A program made the position numbers and the translations under genes. The notes below the pieces were generated by a model that was given only the letters and a program-made list of their open reading frames with translations, was not told the origin of the DNA and made no database searches. Positions 58,954 to 64,000 of a DNA stretch of 64,000 nucleotides are shown piece after piece; within the stretch, counting starts at the first letter, position 1; the number at the start of each line of letters is the position of its first letter. Origin of the DNA: Bacteriovorax stolpii (GTDB lineage Bacteria; Bdellovibrionota; Bacteriovoracia; Bacteriovoracales; Bacteriovoracaceae); NCBI GenBank assembly GCA_945905815.1, contig CAMDQH010000001.1:1-64000 (forward strand), written 5' to 3'.

Positions 58954-59121
58954 ATACTTTATTATAGCCAGCTAGCTAAAGTGTTAAAACTAGGCAGAAA
59001 TGGCATTGAATTAACCAACTAAAACGGTCACCCTAAGAGGCATAGGGAAATATTCCCTAAAGTTTTTAATGGCAACAAACCGATATGGTAAGTGAATAGT
59101 ATGGGACACCAGGGAGTTTCT

Positions 59122-59724
59122 ATGAAAGCGATACCTAAATTACTCATTTTTTCTGCCATTTTAGCTGCAATAGCAGGATGTGGTAAGGGTAATGAGTCCG
59201 GCAAGAGCAGTGGCTCTAGGTCATGTTTAGCATACGGCGCCAATGGCCAGTGCTCGTCTTATATGTCCAATATTAATTCTAACTACTCTATGAATGGTGT
59301 AAGCCTAAATCAAGTTCAACAAGAAAATCCTTGTATCTTGAGTGGCGGTTACAATGGCCAAGGAAATATGCAGCGTCAGGTAATACAAACGCGTGTTCAA
59401 GTGCAAACGAATCCAAATGTACCTCCAACAATTGTACCACGTGGTGATATGTATGTTGGTGTGACCTCTATGGGTGATGTGGCAGCAGTTATTGGTGATG
59501 GAACAATGAATCCAACTTTTGTTGCTTACCTTTGTCCACGTCCTGTTTCCGGCCAGGGAAATCTCTATCCACAGATTCTGGTTGGTGCAGCAACTGTTTG
59601 TGCCTTTAAATATATTACTGCCGCAAATATGGTTTTCCCTGATGGTACTCAGGCAAATTTCCGCGCTCTATCTCCAGGTGGATCATCTAACAATCGTCAG
59701 AGGTTTTCTTTCTGTCAGCAATAG
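59122..59724 (+). CDS. hypothetical lipoprotein
   Basis: lipobox LAAIAGCGKG; SD AGGGAG; start revised from 59092. Confidence 0.7.
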   Translation: MKAIPKLLIFSAILAAIAGCGKGNESGKSSGSRSCLAYGANGQCSSYMSNINSNYSMNGVSLNQVQQENPCILSGGYNGQGNMQRQVIQTRVQVQTNPNVPPTIVPRGDMYVGVTSMGDVAAVIGDGTMNPTFVAYLCPRPVSGQGNLYPQILVGAATVCAFKYITAANMVFPDGTQANFRALSPGGSSNNRQRFSFCQQ

Positions 59725-59746
59725 ACATTAAAAAATAATAAATTTC

Positions 59747-59773
59747 AAAAGCCCGAAAAATCGGGCTTTTTTT
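59747..59773. terminator. bidirectional rho-independent terminator
   Basis: AAAAGCCCGA-AAAA-TCGGGCTTTTTTT. Confidence 0.85.
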
Positions 59774-59785
59774 ATTTCATCTAAC

Positions 59786-60508
59786 TTATTTCGACTGATT
59801 AATAAAACTCATCACTCCTGACGCAATCGCCTTGGCCAAGTTGTTCATAAATTTCTCTTCGTTAACGACTCTAAGTTCACTAGGGTTAGAAACAAAGCCT
59901 ACTTCAACCAGCAGCCCTGGACGCTTAGAAAGTGCCAAGACATAAAACAATCCAGGTTTGACTCCACGATCATCAATTTTGCTTTGCTTGATGACAGGCC
60001 TAATTTTTTCATGAACGAGTCTAGCGAGGGCTTTTGAATGATGCACAGTCTGTTGAACTACAAGGTCCACCAGTATTTGATTAACTATTAATTCCTCACC
60101 CTTGAGATTTAAGTTTTCAGACCGTTCAACCTTGTTTGCAGCAACATTTGAATTATTATCTAGATAGTACAATTCAAAGCCATGGCTTTTTGCATTTGGT
60201 GATGAATTAAAATGAATCGAAAGAAAAAGATCGGCTTTCACTAAGTCAGCAAGGTCTGCTCTTTCTTGCAAAGACACCGCACGATCAAGACTACGAGTCA
60301 AATAGGCGGAGGTGGTTTTGGAAAGTTCTTCTTTTATTTTTATTGAAAGTCTAAGCGAGAGATCCTTCTCAAAAATTTGTCGGTTTCGATTTGATCCCAA
60401 ATACCCAACAGCACCACACTCTTCTCCTCCATGACCAGGATCAATCAGGACAACTTTTGCTATTATCGATTCAGAAAAAAAGAATAAGCATAGAAAAAAA
60501 TATTTCAT
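59786..60508 (-). CDS. N-acetylmuramoyl-L-alanine amidase (Amidase_3)
   Basis: VVLIDPGHGGEECGAVG, DLFLSIHFNSSPN, LLVEVGFVSNPSE. Confidence 0.92.
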   Translation of the reverse strand: MKYFFLCLFFFSESIIAKVVLIDPGHGGEECGAVGYLGSNRNRQIFEKDLSLRLSIKIKEELSKTTSAYLTRSLDRAVSLQERADLADLVKADLFLSIHFNSSPNAKSHGFELYYLDNNSNVAANKVERSENLNLKGEELIVNQILVDLVVQQTVHHSKALARLVHEKIRPVIKQSKIDDRGVKPGLFYVLALSKRPGLLVEVGFVSNPSELRVVNEEKFMNNLAKAIASGVMSFINQSK

Positions 60509-61662
60509 TGTTGATAGGCTGTTTTTATCTTATGACGAGGAAAATAAAATGAGAGAATCTGACGATAGTCGTAGCCACGTTTAGCCAGTTCCAGAGCTCC
60601 TAATTGGCAAAGCCCCACCCCGTGGCCATAACCCTGACCCTCAACATGAATTTCTTGGTTTTTGTTCGACATAATGAAATTATTTGAAGGAAGAATTCCA
60701 CGACCGGCAAGATTTCTTAGATAAGATTTTTTGACAATGTGGAGTCTGTCTCCTGCGTAAATCCGAAGCTCCGAATTATGCAAAGAATCTGGCATAATCT
60801 TAATATTGTGATCAATGATTTTATCTGAATAATATTTTTTCAATACCTGATCTACCATGTCTACGAGCTTTTTATTCTGGAGTTTTGCATTCCAGTCTTT
60901 CATACCAGTTTTCTGACAAAATGTGCAATTAACCGAACGATATCCTTCCTCCACTCCACCCCAAACTTGATCAGGCCTAAGAGTTTTACCTCCACACTTA
61001 GAATGAAAAAATGCCGGTGCGATTTTCCCACTTGGTCCAATTAAAATCTCACCTTCAGTTTCTTTAGAGGCCCTGAGTGTCTTTTCAGTCGCATCAAAGA
61101 AAGTACCAGACACCTGATCTTTCTCTGAAGATTCTAAATCATATAATTTTCCACCATGAGACTTACGTACTCTGTCGAGGGCATATGTCCTAGCTGCAAC
61201 TGCTTGTGCTTTAAGTGCTTCTAGTGGCCATGTGCCATTCATTTCTTTTGCCAGTAGAGTTGTAATATAGGCTTCCAACGGAATGAAATTCACTAAATCA
61301 CACCTTTCAGTTTTAGGATCGGCCAGCAGATGTAATTCGCCTTGATACTTATGCTTACCCCAAGAAATTAGTCCCGTAGGAGAACTTAATGAAGCAATTA
61401 ACAAAGGACTGCTTTGAACTGTTAGTTTTTTTCTTAACTGGGGCCGACAATTGAACGATATAGACTTGCGTCCTCTGTACTGCTGAGACTTTTTTAAAGT
61501 ATGAATTGTCTTGTGCAAATCCATGCCTTCAACAACAACGTTGCTCAAAGATTTCGCTATTAAAACTTTTAGTGATGGTACTGCAGCGTGAGCACTAGCT
61601 ATTAGTGCAATGAGTAGGAAACATCCTGTTTTAAGCATTAATTCCCTATCCTTGGAAATCAT
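60505..61662 (-). CDS. SpoIID/LytB domain protein
   Basis: LEAYITTLLAKEMNGTWPLEALKAQAVAARTYAL; GHGVGLCQLGALELAKRGYDYRQIL. Confidence 0.92.
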   Translation of the reverse strand: MISKDRELMLKTGCFLLIALIASAHAAVPSLKVLIAKSLSNVVVEGMDLHKTIHTLKKSQQYRGRKSISFNCRPQLRKKLTVQSSPLLIASLSSPTGLISWGKHKYQGELHLLADPKTERCDLVNFIPLEAYITTLLAKEMNGTWPLEALKAQAVAARTYALDRVRKSHGGKLYDLESSEKDQVSGTFFDATEKTLRASKETEGEILIGPSGKIAPAFFHSKCGGKTLRPDQVWGGVEEGYRSVNCTFCQKTGMKDWNAKLQNKKLVDMVDQVLKKYYSDKIIDHNIKIMPDSLHNSELRIYAGDRLHIVKKSYLRNLAGRGILPSNNFIMSNKNQEIHVEGQGYGHGVGLCQLGALELAKRGYDYRQILSFYFPRHKIKTAYQQ

Positions 61663-61703
61663 GTTTGAGTTCTTAAGTATATTACCTATAAACGGTCGAA
61701 AAA

Positions 61704-62552
61704 TCAGAGTTTTTTTAAGTACTTCATGATTTTCTGCATATCTGCCCAGGCCGTTTTTTTCATATTTTGATTATTTTCAATAATACTTGGATGAAATAAG
61801 GGAACAACGGCAAAGGTCCCAATATTTTCTACTTTTCTATTGAAAAACTGACCATGAACCTGCGCTAAGCGTTCTTGCCCTTTCAGAATCTTATGGGTGG
61901 CATTTGCCCCTAGAGTAACAATAACTTCTGGAGAATAGAATCCAGCAACTTTCATGACTTCAGCCGAGATATCGGTTTCATTTATGGTTGTAGGATAAAT
62001 TAGAAGTTCCTCATCGACTAATTTCATCGCTGCTAGCATTCGGCTAAAAAGTTCAGCTGTTTTATAAGCGAAAGCAGGAAGCAATTGATTGATAAAATCG
62101 CTTTGAAGCTCTGCTTGAAAATCCTCGAAACTTCTAAAAGTCTCTGGAACAAACATAATTCTAACTTTTCCAGGTGCTTTCATTTTAAGGCAAATATCTA
62201 AGATTCTGTCTTCAACTGTTAGGTCTTTTTTAAGGTCAGAAAATTGAGCATATTGAGGGATACCTTCCCAAGTAGGCTCTGGCTTAACTCCAATCTCGCC
62301 GCCAGAAATTTTAATTGTAGCCGCTGGATTATCACCTAATTTCTCCTGAGCATATCGCTCAAGTGACTCCATGACCTGAGTTTTCTCAGAAAACTGGGTA
62401 GCCGCAAGCTTATTTGCAACCTTTCTTGGGATCATCTTCTGAACCCATGCCACTTGGCCAAACAGTGCCTCACCAAACGATGTGGGTGCTTGAGGATTGC
62501 GCATTTTCAATAAATTTTGCTTAAACAAGTCGTCCATAACTATTCTTAGCAT
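61704..62552 (-). CDS. uracil-DNA glycosylase superfamily protein with degenerate motifs
   Basis: VIVTLGANATHKIL and PLFHPSIIENN resemble UDG family 4/5; motif 1 altered. Confidence 0.65.
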   Translation of the reverse strand: MLRIVMDDLFKQNLLKMRNPQAPTSFGEALFGQVAWVQKMIPRKVANKLAATQFSEKTQVMESLERYAQEKLGDNPAATIKISGGEIGVKPEPTWEGIPQYAQFSDLKKDLTVEDRILDICLKMKAPGKVRIMFVPETFRSFEDFQAELQSDFINQLLPAFAYKTAELFSRMLAAMKLVDEELLIYPTTINETDISAEVMKVAGFYSPEVIVTLGANATHKILKGQERLAQVHGQFFNRKVENIGTFAVVPLFHPSIIENNQNMKKTAWADMQKIMKYLKKL

Positions 62553-62635
62553 AAACTGGCCGATATTTCCTAGCCATAATAAACCTCAGCTCACAGCTTC
62601 AATCCTCCGAGAAAGTCTCTAAGTGAGGAGAATAT

Positions 62636-62845
62636 ATGTCTGACATTGATTTTAAGTTTGAAAATTTTGAAGAATACTTTGGTGGAGCTGAGCAAGTTAA
62701 GAAAACTATGGACGATTGCAAAGTCTGTGGTTCTAAGCTTCTTCTTTCTCATATGCCAGATTACAAAAATTTATTGGTACAGGAAACGGCTCGATGTATG
62801 GATTGTGGCTGTGGAAATCGACGAGTCATTCACATTCTAAATTAA
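62636..62845 (+). CDS. small zinc-ribbon-like protein
   Basis: 69 aa with CKVC...CMDCGC; SD GTGAGGAGAATAT-ATG. Confidence 0.7.
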   Translation: MSDIDFKFENFEEYFGGAEQVKKTMDDCKVCGSKLLLSHMPDYKNLLVQETARCMDCGCGNRRVIHILN

Positions 62846-64000
62846 TTATCACTGTCTTCATGCAAGTAAGCTCTAAGTGCTTTTGCCTGAGGACTTTTGA
62901 TTCCAAAATAATTCATTAAATCATTAACTGAATAATTTTTTAATTCTTCTTGAGTCATGGACAAGTTCATCAGAACTTTTTTCTTTGCCTCTTCACCTAA
63001 GCCTTTTACGTCATCTACCCACGTAGATAAAACTCTTTTTGATTCGGCTTTATGATGAAGTTTCCTCGAGAAACGATGGGCTTCATCTCTCATAGTAACA
63101 ATAATTTTAAAAAGTGATGGGCACTTCGTAAGAATATAAGGATTTAATCGTCCAGGTATAATAAGTCTTTCCTCAGACCGCACAACCTCGGTAGCTCTTA
63201 AATTTCCAGAGGTAAGGTCCTTAGATTTTGCGATTCCAACCACTGGTAATTCAATTTTTAATTCATTCAAAACTGCCATCACGGTATTAACTTGGGCGAC
63301 CCCTCCATCAATAACTAAAACATCTGGTAGATCACCATGAACAACACGCCTTGATATAACTTCTCTCATCATAGCAAAGTCATTATTACCTTCAGGAAGA
63401 ACCTGAAGATGATAATAGCGATACTTGCTTTTGTCTGCCTTCCCTTCTTCAAACACAATCTGTGCAGCAGTAGGCGATTGTCCCTGCCAAATGGCAACAT
63501 CATAGCATTCAAGAATTCGTGGTCGCTCTTTAAGATTTAAAAGATCCTTCAATTTATTGAGTCCAATGAAAACACTGTCCAAATTTGCCATACGAACACG
63601 TTGCGTTTCTTCAGCATGTTTACGACTCATTTCAATTAATGGCTGGTACTTTTTCGACAACCCCTGAACTTTATCAACTCCAAAAGTTCTCAAGGCTTCG
63701 GACATATCAATAATCTCATTTTCTTCAAAATCCAAAACAACCATATCGGGAGTTATCTCTTCAGGATCAGAATAGTATTGAACAATTTTGGATAAAATCT
63801 CCTGATCAATTTCTTCAATCACTTCGCCTTTCACAAAATTAAAATTTTTATGCCCTAAAAGTAAACCCGAACGGATCATGTAAACGGTCATATCAACTTC
63901 TTCACTTCCATTCCAATATGACCAGACATCAATATTTTTGTCGGTTTGGAGTGACTCAACTTTTTGATCGTATGACTTTTGTAAAAACTCGTCTAAAAGC
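62842..64000 (-). CDS. uvrC: excinuclease ABC subunit C (5' end beyond window)
   Basis: DVLVIDGGVAQVN, IPGRLNPY, FRDEAHRFS-like, C-terminal HhH; frame open to the window edge. Confidence 0.93.
   Translation of the reverse strand, partial: LLDEFLQKSYDQKVESLQTDKNIDVWSYWNGSEEVDMTVYMIRSGLLLGHKNFNFVKGEVIEEIDQEILSKIVQYYSDPEEITPDMVVLDFEENEIIDMSEALRTFGVDKVQGLSKKYQPLIEMSRKHAEETQRVRMANLDSVFIGLNKLKDLLNLKERPRILECYDVAIWQGQSPTAAQIVFEEGKADKSKYRYYHLQVLPEGNNDFAMMREVISRRVVHGDLPDVLVIDGGVAQVNTVMAVLNELKIELPVVGIAKSKDLTSGNLRATEVVRSEERLIIPGRLNPYILTKCPSLFKIIVTMRDEAHRFSRKLHHKAESKRVLSTWVDDVKGLGEEAKKKVLMNLSMTQEELKNYSVNDLMNYFGIKSPQAKALRAYLHEDSDN

Noticed and set aside
1-64000. CRISPR arrays, tRNA/rRNA genes, IS elements, prophage genes
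   Set aside because: Looked for repeat-spacer patterns, transposase motifs and RNA gene landmarks; none found by eye

Overview
This window is a compact, low-GC Gram-negative chromosomal segment. Gene content and style suggest a Bdellovibrio/Bacteriovorax-like predatory lineage, but that is inference only. Nearly all of it is coding. Main blocks: (1) mixed housekeeping genes (pepD, dCMP deaminase, DUF502, MFS, clpS-clpA, rRNA methyltransferase, rpsA). (2) A same-strand envelope biogenesis supercluster on the minus strand: prfB-lysS-lolC/E-lolD-bamA-ompH/skp-lpxD-fabZ-lpxA-Gfo/Idh-lpxB-lpxK-DUF3108 lipoprotein-glycosyltransferase. (3) A module of two paralogous large lipoproteins plus an outer-membrane beta-barrel. 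(4) An S8 protease and a ybeY/mazG/coaE cluster. (5) A flagellar export/motor operon: fliL-M-N-O-P-Q-R-flhB-flhA-flhF-flhG-fliA. (6) DsbA-like protein, amidase, SpoIID, a UDG-superfamily protein and uvrC, which is cut by the window edge. No tRNA, rRNA, CRISPR or transposon was seen. The most interesting signals are: an FlhF whose GTPase motifs all look degenerate, next to an FlhG lacking a recognisable DQAxxLR activator helix; a 37-aa Lys-rich (AxKK)n peptide missed by the ORF track, with its Shine-Dalgarno sequence inside a perfect hairpin; a programmed +1 frameshift in prfB, also missed by the track, with a large hairpin abutting its SD; the undescribed lipoprotein pair plus barrel; and a Gfo/Idh/MocA enzyme inside the lpx operon (GnnA candidate).
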